Source: an uncultured Treponema sp. (lineage in GTDB: Bacteria; Spirochaetota; Spirochaetia; Treponematales; Treponemataceae). Taken from it: a DNA stretch of 9,678 nt. A program made the position numbers and the translations under genes. Below, piece by piece: positions 1-6,688 of the stretch. Below the pieces are notes generated by a model. That model worked only from the letters and a program-made list of their open reading frames with translations. It was not told the DNA's origin and searched no databases. Location of the stretch: positions 1 to 9,678 of the forward strand of contig CALAUH010000076.1 of NCBI GenBank assembly GCA_937892225.1, given 5' to 3'. Numbering within the stretch: the stretch's first letter is position 1; every line of letters starts with the position of its first letter.

Positions 1-63
1 TTAGACAAAAAGAAAAAATATGCTATCAAATCATGGTTTGCAAGGTATAAAGTTGTCCTTTGA
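1..63 (+). CDS. Possible 3' end of an upstream reading frame (partial, unknown)
   Basis: A frame is open from the window edge to a TGA at 61-63 and would encode about 20 residues rich in Lys and aromatics (LDKKKKYAIKSWFARYKVVL). Its stop overlaps the TTG at 60-62 that opens the next frame, giving a TTGA overlap of the kind seen in coupled genes. In an intact V-ATPase operon this place should hold the end of atpA. The peptide does not resemble an AtpA C-terminus as I know it. It is too short to identify and may be chance. Confidence 0.2.
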   Translation, partial: LDKKKKYAIKSWFARYKVVL

Positions 64-257
64 ATTGCTATGATGATCATAGAAATAATAGAAATGAAAT
101 TAATAATCTTAAAAACAATATTACTTCTGCCTTGACTCAATTGTCAAATGTAAGTGCAATTACTGTTACACAAGGTGAGGATTTAACAGAGTTAAAACAA
201 AAAGTAAATGCAAACACCACAAATATTGCGAATATTACACCGAAAGTTACAAAGATT
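1..257 (+). other. Foreign-looking 5' segment, phage tail-fibre-like coding, joined in frame to atpB
   Basis: From the TTG at 60 to about 257 the frame encodes 66 residues with no resemblance to the N-terminal beta-barrel of V-ATPase subunit B. The sequence is Asn/Thr/Ile-rich with spaced hydrophobics (INNLKNNITSAL, LTELKQKVNANTTNIANI), typical of trimeric coiled-coil stalks in phage tail fibres. By hand count all three Gln codons here are CAA and both Arg codons AGA. In the rest of the same frame all 14 Gln codons are CAG and 15 of 16 Arg codons are CGT/CGC. No frame here shows a subunit B barrel motif. The junction lies near GAAGGTGATATT (258-269), where both kinds of protein could read EGDI. 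It may be recombination, a prophage remnant or an assembly join. Confidence 0.6.
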
Positions 258-1421
258 GAAGGTGATATTGTTTCATTACAGGTTTTTGCCGGTGGTCGTG
301 GTATTTCTACTGGTGACCATATTAAATTCCTTGGACATCAGATGGAAGTTTCATTCTCTGATGATTTACTTGGACGCATTTTCAATGGTTCTGCAGAACC
401 TAGAGATAAAGGTCCTGCTCTTGCAGATAGTCTTGTTACTATTGGTGGTCCATCTGTAAACCCATCAAAACGTATTATGGCTCGTCGTATGATTCGTACT
501 GGTATTCCAATGATTGATATGTTCAATACATTGGTTGTTTCACAGAAGCTTCCTATTTTCTCAATTTCAGGTGAACCTTATAACCAGTTGCTCGCACGCA
601 TTGCCATGCAGGCAGAAGTTGATGTAATCGTACTTGGTGGTATGGGTCTTAAATATGATGATTACCTTTATTTCAAGAAAACACTTGAAGATGGTGGTGC
701 TCTTTCAAAAACTGTAATGTTTATGCATACAGCTGCTGACCCAACTGTAGAATGTCAGAAGATTCCTGACCTTTCACTTGCAGTTGCAGAACAGTTTGCT
801 CTTAAAGGTAAAGATGTACTTGTACTTCTTACTGATATGACAAACTTTGCAGACTCAATGAAGGAAATTGCCATTACACAGGAACAGGTTCCATCTAACC
901 GTGGTTATCCTGGAGATTTGTACTCTCAGTTAGCTAGCCGTTATGAAAAAGCTGTTGATTTTGATACAGCTGGTTCAGTAACAATTCTTGCTGTTACAAC
1001 AATGCCTGGTGATGACGTTACTCATCCAGTTCCAGATAATACTGGTTATATTACAGAAGGACAGTATTATTTAAAAGGTGGACGTATTGAACCATTTGGA
1101 TCTTTGTCACGTCTTAAACAGAACGTTAACGGTTCTACACGTGATGATCATCGTGCTTTAATGGATGGTATGATTCGTCTTTATTCAAATTATAAAGATA
1201 CTTTGGAAAAGAAATCAATGGGATTCAATATGAGTAAGTGGGATGATAAACTGCTTGCTTATGGACAGGAATTTGAAGCTCAGATGATGGATCTTTCTAA
1301 AAATATTCCTTTGGAAGATGCTCTTGATAATGGTTGGAAGATTCTTGCAGATTGTTTTGAACCGGAAGAAACTGGCTTAAAATCTGCATTAATCGAAAAA
1401 TATTGGCCACGTAATAAATAA
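60..1421 (+). CDS. atpB: V-type ATP synthase subunit B, with replaced N-terminus (chimeric)
   Basis: This is the non-catalytic B subunit of the soluble V1/A1 head, which alternates with AtpA in a hexamer and helps form the nucleotide sites. From residue 67 onward (EGDIVSLQVFAGGRGISTGD) it follows the spirochaete B family to its end (LIEKYWPRNK). Visible landmarks are GGPSVNPSKRI (129-139), SGEPYNQLLARIA (170-182, where catalytic subunits have a P-loop), VPSNRGYPGDLYSQLASRYE (277-296) and FGSLSRLKQ (346-354), whose R351 sits at the position that contacts ATP at the A/B interface. Residues 1-66 are not subunit B. The usual barrel of roughly 45-50 residues is missing and coiled-coil-like sequence takes its place, making 453 aa against about 430. 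The start is a TTG with no well-placed Shine-Dalgarno, and the next in-frame ATG is at residue 95, well inside conserved sequence. The family call is certain; the 5' end is doubtful. atpD follows after 36 bp. Confidence 0.9.
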   Translation: MNCYDDHRNNRNEINNLKNNITSALTQLSNVSAITVTQGEDLTELKQKVNANTTNIANITPKVTKIEGDIVSLQVFAGGRGISTGDHIKFLGHQMEVSFSDDLLGRIFNGSAEPRDKGPALADSLVTIGGPSVNPSKRIMARRMIRTGIPMIDMFNTLVVSQKLPIFSISGEPYNQLLARIAMQAEVDVIVLGGMGLKYDDYLYFKKTLEDGGALSKTVMFMHTAADPTVECQKIPDLSLAVAEQFALKGKDVLVLLTDMTNFADSMKEIAITQEQVPSNRGYPGDLYSQLASRYEKAVDFDTAGSVTILAVTTMPGDDVTHPVPDNTGYITEGQYYLKGGRIEPFGSLSRLKQNVNGSTRDDHRALMDGMIRLYSNYKDTLEKKSMGFNMSKWDDKLLAYGQEFEAQMMDLSKNIPLEDALDNGWKILADCFEPEETGLKSALIEKYWPRNK

Positions 1422-1446
1422 TTATTGTGACTGATTAATAAGATTT

Positions 1447-1450
1447 GAGG
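1447..1450 (+). promoter_or_regulatory. Ribosome binding site of atpD
   Basis: GAGG lies 7 nt before the ATG at 1458. The 36-bp gap after atpB shows no terminator hairpin, so atpD is read from the same transcript. Confidence 0.6.
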
Positions 1451-1457
1451 ATTATTT

Positions 1458-2081
1458 ATGGCAAAAATTAAGCTGACAAAAAACGAGCTTAAAGTACAAA
1501 AAGATGCTCTTAAAATGTATAAAAGATATCTTCCAACACTTATTCTCAAAAAACAACAGTTACAGTCTGAAATTCGAGTTATCGATTTAAAAGCTAAAGA
1601 AGTTAGACAACAAAGAGTAGAACTTGAAAAAGAATTTAATGACTGGATTGCCGTATTCGGTGAACAAGAAGAGTTTAAACCAGGAATGGTAACTGTTAAA
1701 AATATAAAAAAAGGATTTGGAAATATTGCCGGTGTTTCAATTCCTATATATGAAGGTGCTGATTTTTCTAGAGGAGAATATGATTTATATCAAACTCCTT
1801 TATGGATTGATATGGCAGCTGATAGAATGGAAAAGGCTTTATCACTAGATTTAGAAGCAGAAGTTCTTGATGAACAGGTAAGATTATTATCTCAGGAATT
1901 AAGGACAACTACACAGCGAGTAAATCTTTTTGAAAAAGTAAAAATACCTGAAACTAAAGCAAATATTAAAAAAATAACAGTTTATCTTGGTGATGAACAA
2001 GTTGCTGGTGTTGTTAGAAGTAAAATTTCTAAAAAGAAATTACAGTCTAAAGTTGAAGAAGGACAGGAGGCAGCAGAATGA
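1458..2081 (+). CDS. atpD: V-type ATP synthase subunit D (central stalk)
   Basis: Subunit D is the central rotor shaft that turns inside the A/B hexamer and links it to the membrane ring. At 207 aa it has the usual family length. It shows the expected long N-terminal helix (KLTKNELKVQKDALKMYKRY, about 5-24, continuing to about 60), a short middle region (about 65-115) and a second long helix (about 118-170). The second helix carries the family signature QRVNLFEKVKIPE (153-165). A basic, Glu-rich tail follows (KKK 192-194, then EEGQEAAE). The start is the ATG preceded by GAGG. Its TGA overlaps the ATG of atpI, so the two are probably translationally coupled. Gln codons are about half CAA and half CAG and no Arg is CGT, unlike atpB and atpK. 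Apart from atpB it has no conflicting features. Confidence 0.93.
   Translation: MAKIKLTKNELKVQKDALKMYKRYLPTLILKKQQLQSEIRVIDLKAKEVRQQRVELEKEFNDWIAVFGEQEEFKPGMVTVKNIKKGFGNIAGVSIPIYEGADFSRGEYDLYQTPLWIDMAADRMEKALSLDLEAEVLDEQVRLLSQELRTTTQRVNLFEKVKIPETKANIKKITVYLGDEQVAGVVRSKISKKKLQSKVEEGQEAAE
2064..2070 (+). promoter_or_regulatory. Ribosome binding site of atpI
   Basis: CAGGAGG is a near-perfect Shine-Dalgarno inside the 3' end of atpD, 7 nt before the atpI ATG at 2078. It supports that start and the ATGA overlap. Confidence 0.75.
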
Positions 2082-3976
2082 TTTTACCAATGAAAAAAGT
2101 CTCTATTGTTCTTTTAAATAAAGAAAAAGAGAATGCTTTACAACAACTTAGAAAAATAGGATTATTACATTTAGAAAGTATAGAAGGTTCTGGAGAAAAA
2201 TTAGCTGCTTTTAAAGAAGCATATAATAATTTTATTGTATCAGAATCAATACTTTCTGATTTAAAGATTCCTAAAAAGCAAAAAAAATCAGCTCCTAAAA
2301 AAACTAAGGAAGAAATTCTTGATCTCTGTTATAAATTAGTTGAAAAATCAGACAGAAAAAAACAACTTCTGGATGATTTAACAGCAAATGTAACCGAACT
2401 TGAAAGATTTACAGAATGGGGACAAGTTAATCTTGATGATTTAGATTATTTAAAATCAAGAGGTATTCAATTACAATTATTTGAAATTAATACAGATAAA
2501 TATTATCAGCTTTCAGATAATTTAGATACACTTCTTGTTAATTATGATAAAAAACATGCAAGATTTCTGTTGATTAATGGTGGAGAAGAAAGACCTGAAT
2601 CTTTAGGACCAGAAGCTTTTGAAATTCCTCTGCCACGTATATCTACTCAATTAATTGAAGAAGAAATCAAACAAGCAAAAAAAGAAATTGATGATATTGA
2701 AAATTTCTTTGTAGAAAATCATTGTTATTTGGATCAAATTTCTTTCTATAAAAATGAATTACAAACAGATATCGAATTTGAAAATATTTACTCAGGTATT
2801 GGTCATGAAGAGCAGGGCTTGGAAAATGATTTAGCATGGGTAAGTGGTTATATTCCAGAAGAAGATATGGAAGAATTCCTTAATGCTTGTAAAGAAAATC
2901 AATGGGCTGTTGCATACGAAGATGTAAAAGATGATGATGAAGAAGTTCCAACAAAGCTTAAAAATAATAAAATTATCAGTCTTATTTATCCTTTAACAGA
3001 TTTCCTTGGAACTGTTCCAGGTTATCATGAATATGATATTTCAGGATGGTTTTTATTATTCTTCTCAATATTCTTTGGAATGATTTTTGGTGATGGTGGA
3101 TACGGTATTTTAGTAGCATTAATATTTGGTATTATCATCATAAAAAATTTAATCACAAAAAAGAAAAATCCACCTTTATTGTTTTTAGGATTAATTCTAT
3201 CTTTTGCAACAATAATCTGGGGTATAGTAACTTGTACTTGGTTTGGAATTCCTGCAGAAAAATTACCACCTTTCTTTAAGATGATTTCTGTTAAACCAAT
3301 ATCAAGTGCTTATACAAATGAATTAACAGGATTTACAACTGATCAGAATTTACAAATTTTCTGTTTCAGTTTAGCTTTATTACAATTAAGCATTGCACAT
3401 ATAAAAGGAATAATTGCCAATAGAAAATCACTTAAATGTTTAGGTGAATTAGGTTCATTATTACAATTAATCGGTATGTTCTATGTTGTATTAAATCTTG
3501 TTGTAAGTTCATCTGATTTTGCCTTAAATAAAGTAATTAATGGTATACCAATCGGTTATATTGAAATTGCATTAATTGTTATTGGTTTTACATTAAGCTT
3601 TATTTTTGCAAATTATGAAGGAAGTGTAAAAGAATCAATACTTACAAGTGTTAAAGGAATTATTCCAGTAATTCTTGGCGTTGTAAATGTTTTTTCTGAT
3701 ATAGTTTCTTATATTCGTTTGTGGGCAGTTGGATTAGCTGGTGCCGCAATTTCTGAGACTGTAAATACAATGGCAGGTTCTATGTTGGGTCATGCAATTT
3801 TATTTATAGTTGCAATTTGTTTACTCGTATTTGGACACGGATTGAATATGGTATTAAATCTTCTTTCAGTTCTTGTTCATGGAGTAAGATTAAATACTTT
3901 GGAATTTTCCAGTCATTTAGGAATGTCTTGGTCTGGAATAAAATATAATCCTTTTTCAGAAAAAGGAAAAAAATAA
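2078..3976 (+). CDS. atpI: V-type ATP synthase subunit I (membrane stator, a-subunit type)
   Basis: Subunit I is the membrane stator that carries ions to and from the rotor ring. The 632 aa fall into two halves. Residues 1-300 are the hydrophilic peripheral-stalk arm: it opens LPMKKVSIVLLNKEKENALQ and contains charged coiled-coil stretches, including about 193-212. Residues about 320-600 hold roughly eight membrane segments. Conserved landmarks are FGDGGYG (337-343), DIVSYIRLWAVGLAGAAISE (541-560) and HGVRLNTLEF (601-610). R547 in YIRLW is the arginine expected to face the ring carboxylate. The start is set by a strong Shine-Dalgarno and by the N-terminal match. Codon use is relaxed: 15 CAA to 3 CAG, and 8 AGA to 2 CGT by hand count. 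atpK begins 12 bp after the stop. Confidence 0.95.
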   Translation: MILPMKKVSIVLLNKEKENALQQLRKIGLLHLESIEGSGEKLAAFKEAYNNFIVSESILSDLKIPKKQKKSAPKKTKEEILDLCYKLVEKSDRKKQLLDDLTANVTELERFTEWGQVNLDDLDYLKSRGIQLQLFEINTDKYYQLSDNLDTLLVNYDKKHARFLLINGGEERPESLGPEAFEIPLPRISTQLIEEEIKQAKKEIDDIENFFVENHCYLDQISFYKNELQTDIEFENIYSGIGHEEQGLENDLAWVSGYIPEEDMEEFLNACKENQWAVAYEDVKDDDEEVPTKLKNNKIISLIYPLTDFLGTVPGYHEYDISGWFLLFFSIFFGMIFGDGGYGILVALIFGIIIIKNLITKKKNPPLLFLGLILSFATIIWGIVTCTWFGIPAEKLPPFFKMISVKPISSAYTNELTGFTTDQNLQIFCFSLALLQLSIAHIKGIIANRKSLKCLGELGSLLQLIGMFYVVLNLVVSSSDFALNKVINGIPIGYIEIALIVIGFTLSFIFANYEGSVKESILTSVKGIIPVILGVVNVFSDIVSYIRLWAVGLAGAAISETVNTMAGSMLGHAILFIVAICLLVFGHGLNMVLNLLSVLVHGVRLNTLEFSSHLGMSWSGIKYNPFSEKGKK

Positions 3977-3977
3977 T

Positions 3978-3982
3978 AGGAG
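3978..3982 (+). promoter_or_regulatory. Ribosome binding site of atpK
   Basis: AGGAG sits 6 nt before the ATG at 3989 and begins 2 nt after the atpI stop codon. This tight spacing supports continuous translation of the operon. Confidence 0.7.
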
Positions 3983-3988
3983 TAATAT

Positions 3989-4414
3989 ATGAATTTTGGA
4001 ATGTTAGGTGCTGCAATTTGTATGGGTATTGCTGCAATTGGATCTGCAATCGGTATTGGAATTGCAGGACAGGGAGCTATTGGTGCATGGAAACGTTGTT
4101 TATTAAACAATAAACCAGCTCCATTTCTTCTTTTAGTTTTTGCTGGTGCTCCTCTTACACAGACACTTTATGGTTTTCTTCTTACAAAAAGAATGATTGG
4201 TTCTACTGTTGATCCATGGCAGTTAATTGGTATTGGTATTGGTTCTGGTCTTGCAATGTGTATTTCTGCTGTTGCTCAGGGAAAAGCAGGTGCTGCAGCT
4301 TCTGATGCACAGGGTGAAACTGGTAAAGGTTTTGCATCTTATATTATGGTTGTAGGTCTTTGTGAAACTGTAGCTTTGTTTGCAATGGCTTTCTCATTCG
4401 GATTTGTAAAATAA
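3989..4414 (+). CDS. atpK: V-type ATP synthase subunit K (rotor ring proteolipid)
   Basis: Subunit K forms the ion-carrying rotor ring in the inner membrane. At 141 aa it is a double-hairpin, four-helix proteolipid, the V-type form rather than the two-helix F-type. Helices lie at about 4-26, 45-66, 76-98 and 116-140. Gly/Ala-rich helix 1 (GIAAIGSAIGIGIAGQGAIG) and helix 3 (GIGIGSGLAMCIS) pack the ring. Helix 4 carries GLCETVALF with E126 as the ion-binding carboxylate. Helix 2 has PLTQTLYGF with T57 and Q58, and helix 3 ends AVAQGKAGAA with Q97. These align with T64, Q65, Q110 and E139, which bind Na+ in Enterococcus hirae NtpK, suggesting a sodium-coupled enzyme (inference). All five Gln codons are CAG, as in atpB, consistent with high translation. 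It is the last gene before a strong terminator. Confidence 0.95.
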   Translation: MNFGMLGAAICMGIAAIGSAIGIGIAGQGAIGAWKRCLLNNKPAPFLLLVFAGAPLTQTLYGFLLTKRMIGSTVDPWQLIGIGIGSGLAMCISAVAQGKAGAAASDAQGETGKGFASYIMVVGLCETVALFAMAFSFGFVK

Positions 4415-4437
4415 AAAATATAAATCAAATAGAATAT

Positions 4438-4480
4438 AAGAAGGTATTATAGGTGTTAAATACTTATAATACCTTTTTTT
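4438..4480 (+). terminator. Intrinsic terminator of the V-ATPase operon
   Basis: A perfect 11-bp stem (AAGGTATTATA at 4441-4451 with TATAATACCTT at 4465-4475) encloses a 13-nt loop. It is followed by a T run at 4474-4480. The A/G bases at 4438-4440 can extend the stem against the T run. The hairpin starts 26 bp after the atpK stop and faces the + strand only. Confidence 0.9.
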
Positions 4481-4505
4481 ATTTGTATCAAATCATATTA
4501 AAATA

Positions 4506-4514
4506 TGTTATAAT
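4506..4514 (+). promoter_or_regulatory. Extended -10 promoter of ispG
   Basis: TGTTATAAT is a consensus extended -10 (TG, one base, TATAAT). No good -35 is visible: TTGTAT at 4483-4488 matches 3 of 6 and is 20 bp away. An extended -10 often compensates for a weak -35. Transcription should start about 7 nt downstream, near 4520-4522, which coincides with the ispG ATG at 4521. Confidence 0.6.
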
Positions 4515-4520
4515 TAATAT

Positions 4521-5600
4521 ATGACTAATAAAGTATTTTTAGGTGGAAAAGGAATTACAAAACGCATTAGTATAGGTGGAGATTCTCCAATATCTTTACA
4601 GACAATGTGGAAAGATTCTATTAATGATTTAGATAATAATAAATTAGATAACATATTAAAACAAATTAATGATTTACAATTATTAGGTTGTGATATTATA
4701 AGATTTGCTGTTCCGGATATTCCAAGTGCTAAAGGTTTAATACAAATTGCAGAACAAACTTCAATTCCATTAGTAGCTGATATACATTTTGATTATAAAC
4801 TAGCATTAGAATGCTTAAAAGGTAATGTTGCTGCCATTAGAATAAATCCAGGAAATATAGGTTCTTTTGAAAATACACAGAAAGTTGTAGAAGCATGTAA
4901 AGATAATGGTGTTGCAATCAGAATTGGAATAAATTCTGGCAGTTTACCAAAAGATTTACAGGAAAAAATTGCATTAAAAGAAATAACTCGATCTCAAGGA
5001 TTATGTGAAACTGCAGTTCGAGAAGCAGAAGTTTTTGATAAATTAAATTTTAATCAATATGTTGTAAGCATGAAATCATCTGATGTTACAGAAACAATTG
5101 AATGTAATCAGTTTTATGCAAAACAATATAATAATCCTTTGCATTTAGGTGTTACTGAAGCGGGACCTTTAATTGGCGGAATAGTTAAATCCTCTATAGC
5201 ATTTTCAACATTATTAAATCAAGGAATAGGTGATACTATCAGAGTAAGTTTATCATCAAGTCCAGAAAATGAAGTTATTGCAGGTTTAAATATTTTAAAA
5301 GAATGTAATAAAAGAAATAATGGTGTAAAAATTGTAAGTTGTCCTCGATGTGGAAGAATAGGTTTTGATGTTCATAGTTTTATTGACAGATGGCAAAATA
5401 AATTGTTGTCAATGGATAAAAATATTACAGTTGCAATAATGGGATGTGTTGTTAATGGTCCTGGTGAAGGAAAACATGCTGATTTAGGAATTGCAGGAAC
5501 TGATAAAAAAGTAGTTATTTTTAAAAAAGGTCAAATTATTCGTACAATAGATGCAAAAGATGCCGATAAAGTATTTGAAGAGGAATTAAATTCTTTATGA
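4521..5600 (+). CDS. ispG: 4-hydroxy-3-methylbut-2-enyl diphosphate synthase (IspG/GcpE)
   Basis: IspG is the cytoplasmic [4Fe-4S] enzyme that reduces 2-C-methyl-D-erythritol 2,4-cyclodiphosphate to HMBPP in the non-mevalonate isoprenoid pathway. The 359 aa match the usual bacterial two-domain form (E. coli about 372). A TIM barrel covers about 1-260 (LVADIHFDYKLAL 84-96, IRINPGNIGSFEN 106-118, IRIGINSGSLPKDLQ 133-147, GVTEAGPL 210-217). The C-terminal iron-sulphur domain has SCPRCGR with C274 and C277, then GCVVNGPGEGKHADLGIAG with C309 and E316, the expected three cysteines plus glutamate ligand. No residue looks missing. The start has no Shine-Dalgarno and lies at the predicted transcription start, so it may be leaderless. 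The next in-frame ATG (residue 29) would cut into conserved sequence. Its TGA overlaps the ATG of the next gene. Confidence 0.95.
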   Translation: MTNKVFLGGKGITKRISIGGDSPISLQTMWKDSINDLDNNKLDNILKQINDLQLLGCDIIRFAVPDIPSAKGLIQIAEQTSIPLVADIHFDYKLALECLKGNVAAIRINPGNIGSFENTQKVVEACKDNGVAIRIGINSGSLPKDLQEKIALKEITRSQGLCETAVREAEVFDKLNFNQYVVSMKSSDVTETIECNQFYAKQYNNPLHLGVTEAGPLIGGIVKSSIAFSTLLNQGIGDTIRVSLSSSPENEVIAGLNILKECNKRNNGVKIVSCPRCGRIGFDVHSFIDRWQNKLLSMDKNITVAIMGCVVNGPGEGKHADLGIAGTDKKVVIFKKGQIIRTIDAKDADKVFEEELNSL

Positions 5601-6688
5601 AAAAAATAATTATTTTTGTATGTTGTATTTTTATAAATTTTTCAATTTTTGCTCAAAATAAAATTAATGATAAATGTCTTGTTACTTATAGACAGGCAGT
5701 TTCTTTTTATGATTCTCAAGAATATGGTAAAGCTTTGGAATATGCTGAAAATGCAATTACCTATAGAAAACAACAAGTAGAACAGGAAATTAAGATTTTA
5801 CAAAATTCATTGTCTACTAAACAAGTTAAATCTGTAGGAGATAGAATTGATAAAATTCTTGCAGTATTAAAAGAAAGAGGTGAACAAAACTGTATAGACA
5901 TTATTAATTCATATGTAAAAAAATATGATGCAGATAAATTTAATAATTCAATGAATAATTTACTTTCATTTATAAATAATCAGTCTATTTTCCCTGAAGC
6001 AGAAATTTTGATTGGAAATATTTATAAAATTGAAGGAGAATATGACTTTGCTGAAAAATATTATTTAAAAGCTTTGGAAAATTCTGACGTTTTTGATATT
6101 CCAGATGATAAATATGCAGTTTTATATATTCTTGCTGAATTAAGTAAATTACAAAATAAAAATGATGAATATGAAAAAAGATTGTTAAATATTACAGGAA
6201 TTGCAGATACAAATAGAAATACTTTAATAATTAATAATATGCGAAATACAATTAAAAAAAATAATAAAGATACATTAGAAAAATTTTTTGTTATGTACAG
6301 ATCTTATGATTATTATAGTTTAGATGCATACTGTCAGCTTGCAGATTATTATTTTAGTGTTAATCAGGATGAAAAAGCTTTAGGATATTGTGCACTTGCT
6401 GTTATTACCGGTTTTTCAAAATGCTATAATTTAATCCAAAAAAGAAATCTAACTTTTGAATATATTGATTTACAATCATTCCTTAAAGAAATACATAATT
6501 ATGATGATATTGTAAAATGGGGTAATGAAAATAGAGTATGGGAAAGTTTTAATCTGTTATGCAATATTTCATTTAAATTAGGATATAATACTTTTGCAAA
6601 AGATTTATTAGTTATTCTTTCTAAAGAATCACCGGAAAAATACTGGCAGGAAAGTGCTGTATTAACTTTAGATAAAATGGATAATTAG
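5597..6688 (+). CDS. Exported TPR-containing protein, function unknown
   Basis: This 363-aa protein has a clear signal peptide: MKK, a hydrophobic run to about residue 18, then FAQ with likely cleavage between A19 and Q20. There is no lipobox cysteine at the cleavage site, so a periplasmic rather than lipoprotein fate is likely. The mature part is helical with degenerate tetratricopeptide repeats: AVSFYDSQEYGKALEYAENA (34-53), ILIGNIYKIEGEYDFAEKYY (137-156) and YCQLADYYFSVNQDEKALGY (245-264). A charged possible coiled coil lies between them (about 57-95). TPR proteins bind other proteins; no partner or enzymatic motif is visible. The ATG overlaps the ispG TGA (ATGA), and a GAAGAGGA at 5577-5584 lies a rather long 12 nt upstream, so translation probably relies on coupling to ispG. 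Its stop overlaps the stop of the opposing gene. Confidence 0.8.
   Translation: MKKIIIFVCCIFINFSIFAQNKINDKCLVTYRQAVSFYDSQEYGKALEYAENAITYRKQQVEQEIKILQNSLSTKQVKSVGDRIDKILAVLKERGEQNCIDIINSYVKKYDADKFNNSMNNLLSFINNQSIFPEAEILIGNIYKIEGEYDFAEKYYLKALENSDVFDIPDDKYAVLYILAELSKLQNKNDEYEKRLLNITGIADTNRNTLIINNMRNTIKKNNKDTLEKFFVMYRSYDYYSLDAYCQLADYYFSVNQDEKALGYCALAVITGFSKCYNLIQKRNLTFEYIDLQSFLKEIHNYDDIVKWGNENRVWESFNLLCNISFKLGYNTFAKDLLVILSKESPEKYWQESAVLTLDKMDN

Noticed and set aside
208..459. Open frame of 83 codons overlapping atpB in another + frame
   Set aside because: It is leucine-rich shadow translation of a conserved gene, with no ribosome binding site or family resemblance.
4415..4520. Possible small RNA or riboswitch between atpK and ispG
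   Set aside because: The only stable structure is a simple terminator hairpin, and the predicted ispG promoter leaves no leader RNA to hold a switch.
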